Notes: generated by a model not told the origin, from the sequence alone. Shown: positions 32,750 through 42,350, counted from the first letter of the stretch. The stretch: DNA of 55,054 bases from an uncultured Alistipes sp. (GCA_947629705.1 CANREN010000012.1:1-55054), one strand, 5' to 3'. Translations and numbers: made by a program.

Positions 32750-34729
32750 TTATCTCTTTTTCGTCGGCTTGCAACCGCCACGCGATTTGCCCGCTTTAGC
32801 TTCGGCATATTCGGCGATCATCGCTTCGATATCGAGGATGGCCGCCACGCTCCATGCCTGCGAAATGGCTCCGCGCGATGCGAACGGCGGATCGGCATCG
32901 AACAGCTCGCAGATGGAGCCGATACCGTAGGTCTGGATGTCTTGGCTGAAGTCTTCGATCATCTGTTCGGCGACGGGCAGGAACCGCTTGCCGTCGATAT
33001 CGAAACAGGCCCGCACGTAGAACGATAATTGCCACGGCCATACCGATCCGTTCTTTCCGGCGAAATCGCGTTCCGCGGGCGTACCCTCCTGCGATCCGCG
33101 GTAAAGCGGATGGCGGGGCGACAGGGTGCGCAGGCCGCGCGGCGTCAGCAGGTGCTGGCGCACGGTGCGGAGAACGTTGACCTGAATGACCTCGTCGGGC
33201 ATCTTGTAGGGCAGGCCGCAGGCGATCACCATATTCGGACGGATGTCGCAGTTGGCGCCCTCCGGCCCCACGTAATCGGCCAGGTAGCCTTCGGACAGGG
33301 TGAACAGTTCGTTGAATGTCTTGGCGGTCTTGGCAGGCAGCTCTTTCCAGGCCTTGACGAAGGCTTTGTCGCCGTTTTGTTCGGCCAATGCGAGCGTATA
33401 ACATACGGCATTGTACCACAAGGCGTTGACCTCGACCTGATAGCCGTTGCGCGGCGTAACCGGTTTGCCGTCGATGACCGAATCCATCCACGTCATCGGG
33501 TGCTGGTCGCAGTAGGCCCAAATCAATCCGTTGTCGTGCAAGGTGATACGGCCGGCGATGCCGTTTTTGTAGGCTTCGAGCAACCCCTTCATCACTTGGC
33601 CGTAGCGTTTCCAGATTTCGGCGCCGCCCAACTGCTTTTCGAGCTGCTGGAGCGTCCAAAAGAACCACAGCGGGGCATCGGCCGCATCGGCTGCCGAGAA
33701 GGTGCCGGTGAACATGCCGTTCCGCATGGAGCGGATTTGCGTATCGAGTACGTCGATGCAGTCCTCCTTATGGTTCTGGCGCAGGGTGATACCCGACAGC
33801 GCGACGAATGTTTCGCGGCCTTTCACCCCGTGCCACGGATAACCGGCGATCACCTCCGTGCGGTTGCCCGGGCGCCGGATGACGAACTGGCGTGCGGCAT
33901 GTTCCATGCAGCTGTGGAAGTCCACCTTGTGCGTGCGGCGCTTGATGGAGTGTTCGAACTGCTTCCGGATCGCTTCGGGCGATTCGACCTCGTCGAGCGA
34001 GGCCGAGAAGATGAGGCTTTCGCCCTTTTCGAGGTCGGCCTCGAAATACCCCGTCGTCAACAGGTCTTCGTAACCGTCGTAGCCGCGCGCCAGGTCCTGC
34101 AGGTACTCGAAATTGTAGTACCAGTCGGGAGCGGGCACGAACTCCGTGCCGGGCTTGTCGGTCTGAAGGTGGAGCCACGGGAAGTTGGCGTAAAGCCGGC
34201 ACTTCACACCATTGACGATGGGATAGGAGTGTCCGTCGGCCTCCAAATTGGCATGGGTCAGCGCATGTTTGTCGCGGAACGCGAGGAAGGGGCGCAGCCG
34301 CAGCTTCGTCTCGGAATGGGCCTCCATCAGCGTGTAGCGGATCATCAACTGCGTCCGTTTGTGGATCCACAGCATCTCCTTGCGGAGGATGACACCGCCC
34401 ACCCGATAGGTGATGGTGGGGGTCGGCGTGTACTCGAAGTCGGTGATATACTTGTGGCCGCGCGGCTCGTAAGTCCCCTTGAACCGGTGCAGGGCCAGAT
34501 TGAACGACTGGTCGTGCTGTACGATGGTCTCGTCGAGCGACGAGAGCAGGACGTACGTGCGATCGCTGTCGTCGATCGGGGCGACCATCAGACCGTGGTA
34601 CTTCCGCGTATTGCAGCAGACGATGGTCGTACTCATATACCCGCCCATACGGTCGGTGGAGAGCATTTCGCGCTGGAGCGAATATTCCAGATTGCCCAAC
34701 TCGTTTTTGTCGAATGTAAGCGCTGACAT
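32750..34729 (-). CDS. glycogen debranching enzyme (amylo-alpha-1,6-glucosidase type)
   Basis: Removes alpha-1,6 branches. The N-terminal GDE_N domain opens with ALTFDKNELGNLEYSLQREM and then STDRMGGYMSTTIVCCNTRK (about residues 3-45). The C-terminal GDE_C (alpha/alpha)6 barrel contains SADAADAPLWFFWTLQQLEK, GLIWAYCDQHPMTWMDSVID, TPRNGYQVEVNALWYNAVCY and a GSVWPWQLSFYVRACFDIDG / GSICELFDADPPFASRGAIS pair, which supply the catalytic acids of GH133-type enzymes. 659 residues, family-typical. Cytoplasmic. It lies 105 bases after the phosphorylase/synthase fusion, in the same operon. The 184 bases before the GT4 gene hold no gene. Confidence 0.93.
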   Translation of the reverse strand: MSALTFDKNELGNLEYSLQREMLSTDRMGGYMSTTIVCCNTRKYHGLMVAPIDDSDRTYVLLSSLDETIVQHDQSFNLALHRFKGTYEPRGHKYITDFEYTPTPTITYRVGGVILRKEMLWIHKRTQLMIRYTLMEAHSETKLRLRPFLAFRDKHALTHANLEADGHSYPIVNGVKCRLYANFPWLHLQTDKPGTEFVPAPDWYYNFEYLQDLARGYDGYEDLLTTGYFEADLEKGESLIFSASLDEVESPEAIRKQFEHSIKRRTHKVDFHSCMEHAARQFVIRRPGNRTEVIAGYPWHGVKGRETFVALSGITLRQNHKEDCIDVLDTQIRSMRNGMFTGTFSAADAADAPLWFFWTLQQLEKQLGGAEIWKRYGQVMKGLLEAYKNGIAGRITLHDNGLIWAYCDQHPMTWMDSVIDGKPVTPRNGYQVEVNALWYNAVCYTLALAEQNGDKAFVKAWKELPAKTAKTFNELFTLSEGYLADYVGPEGANCDIRPNMVIACGLPYKMPDEVIQVNVLRTVRQHLLTPRGLRTLSPRHPLYRGSQEGTPAERDFAGKNGSVWPWQLSFYVRACFDIDGKRFLPVAEQMIEDFSQDIQTYGIGSICELFDADPPFASRGAISQAWSVAAILDIEAMIAEYAEAKAGKSRGGCKPTKKR

Positions 34730-34834
34730 ATACTTTCTGTTTCTGTTCGTCCTATAAAGTTAATAATAATTTCGCAAACCGGCGTGCTTTTTCGTAAAAA
34801 ATGTCGTTTCGGCTCGATTTTGTGTCCGAAGCCG

Positions 34835-37800
34835 TTATGCCCACTTGACCAAAGCGTAGTCCATGCGGTGCGGCAGATTCGGATTCGACGGGTAGATGCG
34901 CAGGGCAATGTCGAACGTACCGGCCGATTCGGGCGTGTAGTCGATCGCATAGGTAACTTGCGAACCCTCTTTGCCGATGCGATCCAGCTGAACCGTCTTG
35001 GCCACGTTGACGCTCTCGCCGCCGACGATCTGGCGTGCGATGACCATCTCCACGCCGATGTCCTCGGGCCGCAGCGCCGCAATGTCGACCGTTACCTCGA
35101 AGTGGTAGCTTTCGCCCACGCAGACAGCCTCCTTGCCCATCATGACGCGCTGCACGTCGACTACGCGCACGTTGTCCCATGCGGCCGAAACCTTGCGCTT
35201 CCATGCAGCGATCTCGCGGGCCATGCGGTAACCGTTTTCCAACATGCGGTGCTTGCGGGCTGCCAACTTATTGTAGAAACGCTCCTCGTAGTCGTTGAGC
35301 ATCCGGTTGGTCGTGAAGTTCGACGCGATATCGGCGATACACTCCTTGACCGACCTGACCCATTCGTGCGGAATGTTGTCGCTGCTGCGGTCGTAGTATT
35401 TCGGAGCGATCTCCTCCTCGATGGTGTTGTAGATCATCTCGGCATCCAATTCGTCCTGATAGTGCTGGTCGGCGAAGGTGCGTTCCATCGGGAGCGCCCA
35501 GCCGGCGCCCGGCTTGTACCCTTCGACCCACCAGCCGTCGAGCACGGAGAATTGCAGTACGCCGTTCATGACGCACTTTTCGCCCGACGTACCCGATGCC
35601 TCCAACGGACGGGTCGGCGTGTTCAGCCATACGTCGACGCCCTGCACCATGCGGCGTGCCAGCTCCATGTCGTAGTTTTGCAGGAAGATGATCTTGCCCA
35701 CGAACTGCGGCATGGCCGCTACCTCGACGATGCGCCTGATCAAATCCTGTCCGGGCTTGTCGTTCGGGTGGGCCTTGCCCGCGAAGATGAACTGCACGGG
35801 ACGCTCCTTGTTGTTGACGATGGAGGCCAGGCGGTCGAGGTTCGTGAAGAGCAGATAGGCCCGTTTATAGGTTGCGAAACGGCGTGCGAATCCGATGGTC
35901 AGCACCTCGGGCTTGATGCCCTCGATGATCTGCAGCATCTGGCGCGGCGAATCCAACCGTACCTGTTTCGGGTCGCTGTAACGGCGCTGGATATGTTTTA
36001 TTAACTTGGTTTTCAGTTTCATGCGCTCGGACCAGAGGTCGGCGTCCGGAATCTCGTGCACCTTCTGCCAGGCCGGAATGTCGTAGGAGTGTCCCTCGAA
36101 TCCGTCGGCGAAGTAGCGGGCGTAGAGCCGGCGCAGCCCCGTGGCTGCCCACGTCGGGAAGTGTACGCCGTTCGTAACGTAGCCGATATGCAGCTCGTTC
36201 TTGAAGTACCCGGGCCACATGCTGCCCAGGATCTCTTTCGAGACTTCGCCGTGCAGCCACGAAACGCCGTTGACCTCCTGCGAGAGGTTGCAGGCCAGCA
36301 CCGACATCGAGAACTTCTCGTTCGGGTCGTTGGGGTTGGTCTTGCCGAGGTTGATGTACTGTTCCCACGTGATGCCCAATACGTCGGGATAGTGCGACAT
36401 GTACTGGCGGATCATCGATTCGGGGAAGGCGTCGTGGCCGGCCGGCACGGGCGTGTGGGTCGTGAAGAGCGACGACGAACGGATTACCTCCAACGCTTCG
36501 GAGAAAGTCAGTTTCTTGTGGTTCACCAAGTTGCGGATGCGCTCGATGCCGATGAAAGCGGCGTGGCCCTCGTTGCAGTGGAACACATCGTTCTTGATGC
36601 CTAACTTGCGCAGGGCGCGGATACCGCCGATACCCAACAGAATCTCCTGTTTCAGACGGTTCTCCCAGTCGCCGCCGTAGAGGTAGTGGGTAATCTGACG
36701 ATCCTCCTCGAGGTTGTCCTCGAAGTCGGAATCCAGCAGATAGAGGTCGGTGCGGCCCACCTGGCACTTCCAGATGCGGGCCGAAAGCGTACGGCCCGGG
36801 AAGGCGATCGAGACGGTTGCCCAGTTGCCCGCTTCATCACGCACCGGAGAGATCGGCAGTTTATAGAAATTCTGCGCTTCGTAGGTCGCCTCCTGGGCGC
36901 CCTGCGCCGAGAGACGCTGCGTGAAATAGCCGTAACGGTACAGCAGACCTACGGCCGTCATCGGGATATTTTTGTCCGACGCCTCTTTCAGGTAGTCGCC
37001 GGCGAGGATGCCTAAACCGCCCGAATAGATTTTCAGCGACGAGTGCAGGCCGTACTCCATCGAGAAGTAGGAGATCGACGTCGATTTCGGATCGGGTTTC
37101 TCGTTCATGTAGCTGCGGAACTGCGTGTGGACGGCCTCTAACTGTTTGAGGAAGTCGGCATCGTGCTCCAACTCTTTGAGACGCTGTACGCTCAATTTGT
37201 CGAGGAAGGCGATGGGGTTGCGTTCGCAGGCAGCCCACAGCTCGGGGTCGATATTTTCGAACAGATCGCGGGCGTTGGCATTCCAACACCACCAGAGGTT
37301 GCGCGACAGCTCTTCCAGCGCATGGAGGCACTTCGGCAGGGTCTTGTCGACCATCATGCGCGTCCAGTTCGGGCGTTCGGCGAACAGCTGCTGGCGGACG
37401 AAATTGATCTGTTCGTTCTTGGCGCCGCCGTCGTCCAATACGACCCGATTGGTGCGCAGGATCGAGCTCTCGATCGCTTCGGAGTAGGCGTTTTCGTAGG
37501 CCGGGTAGAGTTGATCCCAAAGCAGGGTCTTCGAGATTTCATAAGCCGAATGCCGGACGGCGGCCACGTGCTCGGCATCGAGCCGGCAGAATCCGAGCAG
37601 GGCTTCGGCGATGCTGTTGATGACCTCCTTGTCGTTGTAGTCGTCGCGGCGGATCACCTCGATGCCCGTGTGCTCGCGCATCTTTTCGATCCAGCGGCCG
37701 AATCCGGAGAGCGACGTGGTGATGGTCGGCACCGAGAAGGCGATCGATTCCAGCGGCGTGTAGCCCCACGGTTCGTAGTAGGAGGGGAACACGGTGATGT

Positions 37801-39085
37801 CCATGCCGACGAGCAGTTCGTAGTAGTGCTTGTTGAAGATGCCGTCGGTCTTGTTGAGGTAGGTCGGGACGAAGATGACGCGCACTTTCGAATCGGCGGC
37901 CGTCAGGGGGCTGCCGTTCATCGAGTTGACGATCGGATCCCAGGCCGGATTCTCTAAATAGTGGGTCGAGAACCGGTATTGGCTCTCGTCGATGGGGTTT
38001 TTCGGGTCGGCCAGATGGTTCTGCAAATCGACGCGCGGCCCGCGGTTGCCCGTAGGCACGGTAACGTAGGCCAGCACCTCGCGCTGGAGTTTGTCGTTCG
38101 CGGCCAGCTGCTTCAGCGATTCGAGGAAGACATCGAGCCCCTTGTTGCGGAACTCGTAGCGGCCGCTCGTGCCGATGATGAGCGGATCGGTGGTGAATTG
38201 GTGCCCCAGGCAGGCTTCGGCCACCTCGATCATCGTGCGGCGTGCCTCGCTGCGCTTCGTTTCGTACTCCTCGCCCGTCCAGACGAAGTCGTTTTCGAAA
38301 CCGTTTGGCGTTACGCTGTCCGGTTCGCGGCTCAACAGATATTTGCATTCGTTGGCAGTCAGATCGCTGACCGTTAGGAATCCGTCGTGATAGGCTGCGG
38401 CGCACTTTTCGATGGAGTGCTTGGCCGTAACGTTGAACTGACGGGCGAGCTCGTCGGCGTTGAATTTGGTCAGATCGTTGTAGAGCGGGAGCCGGTTGCC
38501 TGCGATGCAGCGGCCCATCACCGTGGCGTGGGTCGTGAAGAGCGTAGCCACATAGGGCGAAGCCTTGCGCAGGTAGAGCCCGCCCGCTGCGGTCATCCAT
38601 TCGTGGAAATGGGCGGCGACCTTTTCGGTCGAGATGCAGAAGTTCTCGACGTAGGAGGCGATCACGATGCCGGCGGCGTAGCCGAAGAGCACGGGCTCGA
38701 CGTAGTCCCACTGGCCCGAAATCGAATCGACGTGGTAATCCTCCCAGAGTGTTTTCAGAATTTCGTCTTTTTGCGAAAAGAGCGAGGTGAAATCCACGAG
38801 AATGGCGATCGGCCGGCTTTTGATTTTCCACCGGCCGACGCGGATGCGGATGCCCTTGTCATAGACAGCCTGTCTCCAGTTTTTCAACAGATTGGTATCC
38901 TCTTCGAATTCGGGGTTGACCCCTTCGTGCTGCAGATCGGGGCCGATCAGTAGGTAGTGGTCTCCGAATTTTCGGGTTGCAGTTTCCGCTTTGGTGGCGA
39001 TGACGGTATGGATTCCGCCCACCTTGTTGCAAACTTCCCAACTGACTTCGAAAAGTACGTCGGGGGTTAATTTGGCATTGCTCAT
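34835..39085 (-). CDS. fused glycogen synthase (GT3-like) and alpha-glucan phosphorylase (GT35)
   Basis: One 1416-residue protein with two opposing activities. Residues 1 to about 560 are a eukaryote-like glycogen synthase: LTPDVLFEVSWEVCNKVGGI followed by HTVIATKAETATRKFG, AHFHEWMTAAGGLYLR, and EPWGYTPLESIAFSVPTITT. Residues about 570-1416 are a phosphorylase of the DUF3417-containing type: LWWCWNANARDLFENIDP, then ISYFSMEYGLHSSLKIYSGG, VFHCNEGHAAFIGIERIRNL, and the pyridoxal-phosphate Lys in EASGTSGEKCVMNGVLQFSV. The start MSNAKLTPDVLF at 39085 is chosen because the longer frame (to 39169) reaches into the promoter. No frameshift. First gene of the glycogen operon; phosphorolysis would yield glucose-1-phosphate. 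How opposing activities are balanced is unknown. The synthase part could have lost function, but its key motifs are present. Confidence 0.94.
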   Translation of the reverse strand: MSNAKLTPDVLFEVSWEVCNKVGGIHTVIATKAETATRKFGDHYLLIGPDLQHEGVNPEFEEDTNLLKNWRQAVYDKGIRIRVGRWKIKSRPIAILVDFTSLFSQKDEILKTLWEDYHVDSISGQWDYVEPVLFGYAAGIVIASYVENFCISTEKVAAHFHEWMTAAGGLYLRKASPYVATLFTTHATVMGRCIAGNRLPLYNDLTKFNADELARQFNVTAKHSIEKCAAAYHDGFLTVSDLTANECKYLLSREPDSVTPNGFENDFVWTGEEYETKRSEARRTMIEVAEACLGHQFTTDPLIIGTSGRYEFRNKGLDVFLESLKQLAANDKLQREVLAYVTVPTGNRGPRVDLQNHLADPKNPIDESQYRFSTHYLENPAWDPIVNSMNGSPLTAADSKVRVIFVPTYLNKTDGIFNKHYYELLVGMDITVFPSYYEPWGYTPLESIAFSVPTITTSLSGFGRWIEKMREHTGIEVIRRDDYNDKEVINSIAEALLGFCRLDAEHVAAVRHSAYEISKTLLWDQLYPAYENAYSEAIESSILRTNRVVLDDGGAKNEQINFVRQQLFAERPNWTRMMVDKTLPKCLHALEELSRNLWWCWNANARDLFENIDPELWAACERNPIAFLDKLSVQRLKELEHDADFLKQLEAVHTQFRSYMNEKPDPKSTSISYFSMEYGLHSSLKIYSGGLGILAGDYLKEASDKNIPMTAVGLLYRYGYFTQRLSAQGAQEATYEAQNFYKLPISPVRDEAGNWATVSIAFPGRTLSARIWKCQVGRTDLYLLDSDFEDNLEEDRQITHYLYGGDWENRLKQEILLGIGGIRALRKLGIKNDVFHCNEGHAAFIGIERIRNLVNHKKLTFSEALEVIRSSSLFTTHTPVPAGHDAFPESMIRQYMSHYPDVLGITWEQYINLGKTNPNDPNEKFSMSVLACNLSQEVNGVSWLHGEVSKEILGSMWPGYFKNELHIGYVTNGVHFPTWAATGLRRLYARYFADGFEGHSYDIPAWQKVHEIPDADLWSERMKLKTKLIKHIQRRYSDPKQVRLDSPRQMLQIIEGIKPEVLTIGFARRFATYKRAYLLFTNLDRLASIVNNKERPVQFIFAGKAHPNDKPGQDLIRRIVEVAAMPQFVGKIIFLQNYDMELARRMVQGVDVWLNTPTRPLEASGTSGEKCVMNGVLQFSVLDGWWVEGYKPGAGWALPMERTFADQHYQDELDAEMIYNTIEEEIAPKYYDRSSDNIPHEWVRSVKECIADIASNFTTNRMLNDYEERFYNKLAARKHRMLENGYRMAREIAAWKRKVSAAWDNVRVVDVQRVMMGKEAVCVGESYHFEVTVDIAALRPEDIGVEMVIARQIVGGESVNVAKTVQLDRIGKEGSQVTYAIDYTPESAGTFDIALRIYPSNPNLPHRMDYALVKWA

Positions 39086-39138
39086 ATTTTCGATTGCTGA
39101 ATTTGTATGCTTGTGCAAAGAATCGGACTTTCCGCCCG

Positions 39139-39169
39139 CAAAGGTAATACTTATATTTCTATAAAGCAA
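39139..39169 (-). promoter_or_regulatory. promoter of the glycogen operon
   Basis: On the minus strand: TTG (39167-39169), a 20-base spacer and TACCTTTG (39139-39146). It rules out the in-frame ATG at 39169 as the fusion's start. Confidence 0.8.
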
Positions 39170-39285
39170 CCCGAACGGCTATTAATAAAAAAATTTAATA
39201 ATTTGTTTACATTCCTTTGCCGGCTCGGGCGGTTCGGAACGGCCGGACGATGGTCGGCGGACTCCGACGAACGGCGGAGGCATGG

Positions 39286-40407
39286 TTAGCCGTCGTCCGT
39301 CTCGAAAAGCGACCGGATCACCGCATCGGAGAGCAGGAACCGTTCGGGCGGCAGGGCCATTCGGGTGCCCGAAAGCCGCAGCGTAGCCGTCTGCAACCAC
39401 GATTCCGCCTCTCGGCGCAGCCGTCGGACCCGCTCTTGTCCGAAGCTCCGTTCCGCTTCCGCGAGGTCGATTCCTTCGACCGTTCGCAGGCGGGTCAACA
39501 GGTATTCGTTGAACCGGTCGGTGTCGGTCAGTCGTTCGCTTTCGGCCGGTACGCCTCCGAGGTAACGCGCGACGGAGGCGGCGCCCCAATGCCGTTCGTG
39601 TCCGTCGTAGGAGTGGGCGGCGGGGCCGATGCCCAAGTATTTCACTCCGTGCCAGTAGGCGGCGTTGTGCCGGGCACGGAACCCGGGGCGGGCGAAATTC
39701 GAAACCTCGTAATGCTCGAATCCGGCGCTGCAAAGCGTATCGTGCACGAGGCGGAATTCGGCTTCGCTCGTTTCGTCGCTCACGGGCGCGAAGGTGCCGC
39801 GTTCGGCACGGCGCCCGAAGGCCGTGCCGGGTTCGATGGTCAAATGGTATGCCGAAATGTGTTGCACGCCGGCCTCGAGCGTGCGGTCGAGCGTGCGTCG
39901 CAGCGAATCGCCGCCGAAACCCGGAACCCCGAAGATCAAATCCACCGTCAGGTTGGAAAATCCGGCCTGTTGGGCTGCGCGGATGGCTGTTTCGGCCTGT
40001 GCGGCATCGTGGCGGCGGTTCATCAGCCGCAGGCAGCCGTCGTCGAACGATTGCACGCCGATCGAAAGACGGTCGATGCCCGCTTCGCGCAGCGCGTCGA
40101 GATAGCGGGGGTCGAGGTCGTCGGGGTTGGCTTCGAGCGTGGTCTCTTCGATGGCCGAACAGTCGAAAAGGCGGGCTGCATGGTCGAGCAGTTCGCGGAT
40201 CGCGGCGGGCGGGCAGAGCGAGGGCGTGCCGCCCCCGAAATAACGGGTGCGAACGGGCTCGCCGCCGAGGTAGCCGCGCCGCTCGTCGAGTTCGCGGTGC
40301 ATGGCCGCGACGAGGTCGGGCAGTCGGCCGATGCCGACCTCCTTGAAAAAGTCGCAGTAGGCGCACACCCGTTTGCAAAAGGGAATATGGAAGTAAAGGC
40401 CGGCCAT
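39286..40407 (-). CDS. hemW: radical SAM protein HemW (oxygen-independent coproporphyrinogen III oxidase-like)
   Basis: HemW proteins bind heme and deliver it to membrane enzymes; older annotation calls them HemN-like. The radical SAM cluster is Cys11-x3-Cys15-x2-Cys18 (FCKRVCAYCDF), preceded by YFHIPF, with Arg/Lys in place of Tyr-x2-His-type residues seen in HemN. GGGTPSL, LEANPDDL and GVQSFDDGCLRLMNRRHDAA, then INLTVDLIFGVPG-like (NLTVDLIFGVPGFGGDSL) and YHLTIEPGTAFG, are standard. A C-terminal HemN_C domain (YLLTRLRTVEGIDL onward) is present. 373 residues, the HemW length. The gene lies 111 bases after xerD on the same strand; repeat copy C fills the gap. Confidence 0.94.
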   Translation of the reverse strand: MAGLYFHIPFCKRVCAYCDFFKEVGIGRLPDLVAAMHRELDERRGYLGGEPVRTRYFGGGTPSLCPPAAIRELLDHAARLFDCSAIEETTLEANPDDLDPRYLDALREAGIDRLSIGVQSFDDGCLRLMNRRHDAAQAETAIRAAQQAGFSNLTVDLIFGVPGFGGDSLRRTLDRTLEAGVQHISAYHLTIEPGTAFGRRAERGTFAPVSDETSEAEFRLVHDTLCSAGFEHYEVSNFARPGFRARHNAAYWHGVKYLGIGPAAHSYDGHERHWGAASVARYLGGVPAESERLTDTDRFNEYLLTRLRTVEGIDLAEAERSFGQERVRRLRREAESWLQTATLRLSGTRMALPPERFLLSDAVIRSLFETDDG

Positions 40408-40437
40408 TTTTATGATAACTATATCCTGTTTTCCACC

Positions 40438-40515
40438 GAATCAAGTAATCGAATGTATTTGCATTTCCGCCGGTCGTGCCGCTTGCGGCCGGGCCGTGTT
40501 TGCAGATCCCCCCCC
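40438..40515 (+). repeat. interspersed repeat, copy C
   Basis: The first 70 bases align without gaps to copy B (GAATCAAGT, GAATGTAT, GTGCCGCT, TTTGCAGAT). The hairpin is TGCGGC-cgg-GCCGTG, in which two G-C pairs of the other copies are replaced by G-U pairs, so the stem is kept. It ends in C8 (40508-40515) directly beside the xerD stop. It lacks the terminator stem of copies A and B. Confidence 0.7.
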
Positions 40516-40517
40516 TG

Positions 40518-41414
40518 TTAGATATTGAGATGATCTTCGACCGTTCGCCGCAGGTGCTCGCTGTCGAGGTGGGTGTAGATTTCGGTCGTGAGGATGCTCT
40601 CGTGGCCCAGCATCTCCTGCACCTGGCGAATGCTGGCGCCCCCTTCGAGCAGGTGCGTGGCGAACGAATGGCGGAAGCTGTGCGGACTGATCCGTTTGCC
40701 GATGCCGGCGCGGGCCGCCGCCTGCCGGATGACGGTGAAGACCATGACGCGCGTCAGCTTGCGGCCCCGATTGTTCAGAAATACGGTCTCCTCGCCCGCC
40801 CGCAGCGGACGCCGGCGCTCGAGGTAGAGCTGGATGCGGTCGCGGGCCATCGTGCTGATGGGCACCAACCGCTGTTTGTCGCCCTTGCCGATGACGCGAA
40901 GGTACCCTTCGCCGAAAAAGAGGTCGGAGAGGCGGAGCGAGGTCAGCTCCGAAACGCGCAATCCGCACGAATAGAGCGTTTCGAGCATGGCGCTGTCGCG
41001 CAGGCCCTTGGTCGTCGAGGTGTCGATGGCGGCGATGATGCGGTCGATTTCGTCGGTGGTCAGCACGTCGGGCAGCTGGCGTCCGAACTTCGGCGCCGCG
41101 ATGAACTCGACCGGCGACGCCGCAATCTTGTCTGTAATCAGGAGGTAGTTAAAAAAACTGCGGATGCTGCACAGCGCGCGGGCCTGCGTACTCTTTTCGC
41201 GTCCGTGGTCGAAAAGCCAGGCGATATAGCGCTCGATCATTTCGGGCTCGACCTTGCGCGGTTCGACGTCCCACATCCGCAGGATGTAGTGGGCGAAGTC
41301 GCGCAGATCGCGCAGGTAGGCTTCGACGGTATGGGCCGAAAGGCGTTTCTCGAACCGGATATAGGTGCGATAGGCGCGGCCCGTGTCCGCCCATTTTTTC
41401 GTAGTTTCCGCCAT
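40518..41414 (-). CDS. xerD: tyrosine recombinase XerD
   Basis: Resolves chromosome dimers at dif with XerC and FtsK. The start at 41414 (MAETTKKWADTGRAYRTYI) is preferred over a longer frame that would overlap recO. The N-terminal SAM-like core domain (RFEKRLSAHTVEAYLRDLRD) covers residues 20-105. The catalytic set is complete: Arg153 (CGLRVSEL), Lys177 (GKGDKQR), His245-x2-Arg248 (PHSFRHSFATHLLEGG), His271 (MLGHESI), Tyr280 (TTEIYTHL). 298 residues, the exact Xer length. No mobile element is adjacent, supporting a housekeeping role. It is divergent from recO (145-base gap). Confidence 0.94.
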   Translation of the reverse strand: MAETTKKWADTGRAYRTYIRFEKRLSAHTVEAYLRDLRDFAHYILRMWDVEPRKVEPEMIERYIAWLFDHGREKSTQARALCSIRSFFNYLLITDKIAASPVEFIAAPKFGRQLPDVLTTDEIDRIIAAIDTSTTKGLRDSAMLETLYSCGLRVSELTSLRLSDLFFGEGYLRVIGKGDKQRLVPISTMARDRIQLYLERRRPLRAGEETVFLNNRGRKLTRVMVFTVIRQAAARAGIGKRISPHSFRHSFATHLLEGGASIRQVQEMLGHESILTTEIYTHLDSEHLRRTVEDHLNI

Positions 41415-41559
41415 GTCGGTTTGCCGGTTTCGGGAGTTATCGTTAATTTTGCTCCTTGCGAAGATACGAATTTTTCGCGATCGGTGTACCGGCGGATAGG
41501 TAAATAGATACACCGGCTCGATTCGGTGCGAACAGGTAACAGGTATCCTGACTGATCGG

Positions 41560-42291
41560 ATGAACAAGACCTACAAGGGGCGCGGCGTGGTGCTCCATAC
41601 GCTCAAATACGGCGATTCGTCGATGATCGTCTATCTGCTGACCGACGTCGGCGGCCGTCGCAGCTACATGGTGCAGGGGGTGCGCAGCCGCTCGGGCCGC
41701 GGCTCGAAACTCGCCCTGTTCCAACCCGCTTTTCCGGTCGAGTTCGAAGGGCTCGAGTCGAACCGTATGCAGATGCACCGTTTCAAGGAGGTGCGGGCCG
41801 GTTTCACGCTCCGGAATATCCCGTTCGATGTGCGCAAGTCGACGATCGCGCTCTTTATGGCAGAGGTTTTGTATCGTTTGGTGCGGGAGAGCGAGCCGAA
41901 CGAAGCACTTTTCGGGTTCGTATGGAACAGCGTCGGGGCCCTCGATGTCATGACCGACGGCGTGGCCGATTTCCATCTCTGGTTTCTGGCCAACTTGAGC
42001 CGTTTCCTCGGTTTCTGTCCGGGCAACGGATACACGGAGGGCGCCTGGTTCGATATACACGAAGGGCTCTATACTCCCGTGCGGCCGGCACATTCCGGCT
42101 ACCTGTCGCAGGAGTGCACCCGCATCCTCTGCAAGCTGGTGGGCAGCGACGTATGCCGACTCGGCTTGCTCGGTCTCAACCGTCGGCAGCGGGTCGATTT
42201 CCTCGATGCGATGCTGGCCTATTTCGGCTATCATCTCGATGCGGTGGGCACCGTTCGATCGGTGCATATCCTGCGCGAAGTTTTTTATTAG
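41560..42291 (+). CDS. recO: DNA repair protein RecO
   Basis: Loads RecA onto gapped DNA with RecR. MNKTYKGRGVVLHTLKYGDS, then SMIVYLLTDVGGRRSYMVQG, is the N-terminal OB-fold opening, and SRSGRGSKLALFQPAFPVEF continues it. The helical C-terminal domain runs from about residue 95, with LFGFVWNSVGALDVMTD and ADFHLWFLANLSRFLGFCPG. The zinc-finger cysteines of many RecO proteins are absent here; only single Cys residues remain, as in other Bacteroidota members. 243 residues. The hypothetical gene 59 bases downstream may be cotranscribed. Confidence 0.92.
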   Translation: MNKTYKGRGVVLHTLKYGDSSMIVYLLTDVGGRRSYMVQGVRSRSGRGSKLALFQPAFPVEFEGLESNRMQMHRFKEVRAGFTLRNIPFDVRKSTIALFMAEVLYRLVRESEPNEALFGFVWNSVGALDVMTDGVADFHLWFLANLSRFLGFCPGNGYTEGAWFDIHEGLYTPVRPAHSGYLSQECTRILCKLVGSDVCRLGLLGLNRRQRVDFLDAMLAYFGYHLDAVGTVRSVHILREVFY

Positions 42292-42350
42292 CTCGGTCGG
42301 AATGCTTCTGACCGAATCGATAAGAAACGCATGGTCGAGGAGGGGGAAGT

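Noticed and set aside
33029..34726. 565-codon plus-strand frame opposite the debranching enzyme
   Set aside because: Shadow frame; the minus strand carries the conserved enzyme.
40518..41414. xerD as an element-borne integrase
   Set aside because: Length, complete motifs, housekeeping neighbours and host-like composition favour chromosomal XerD.
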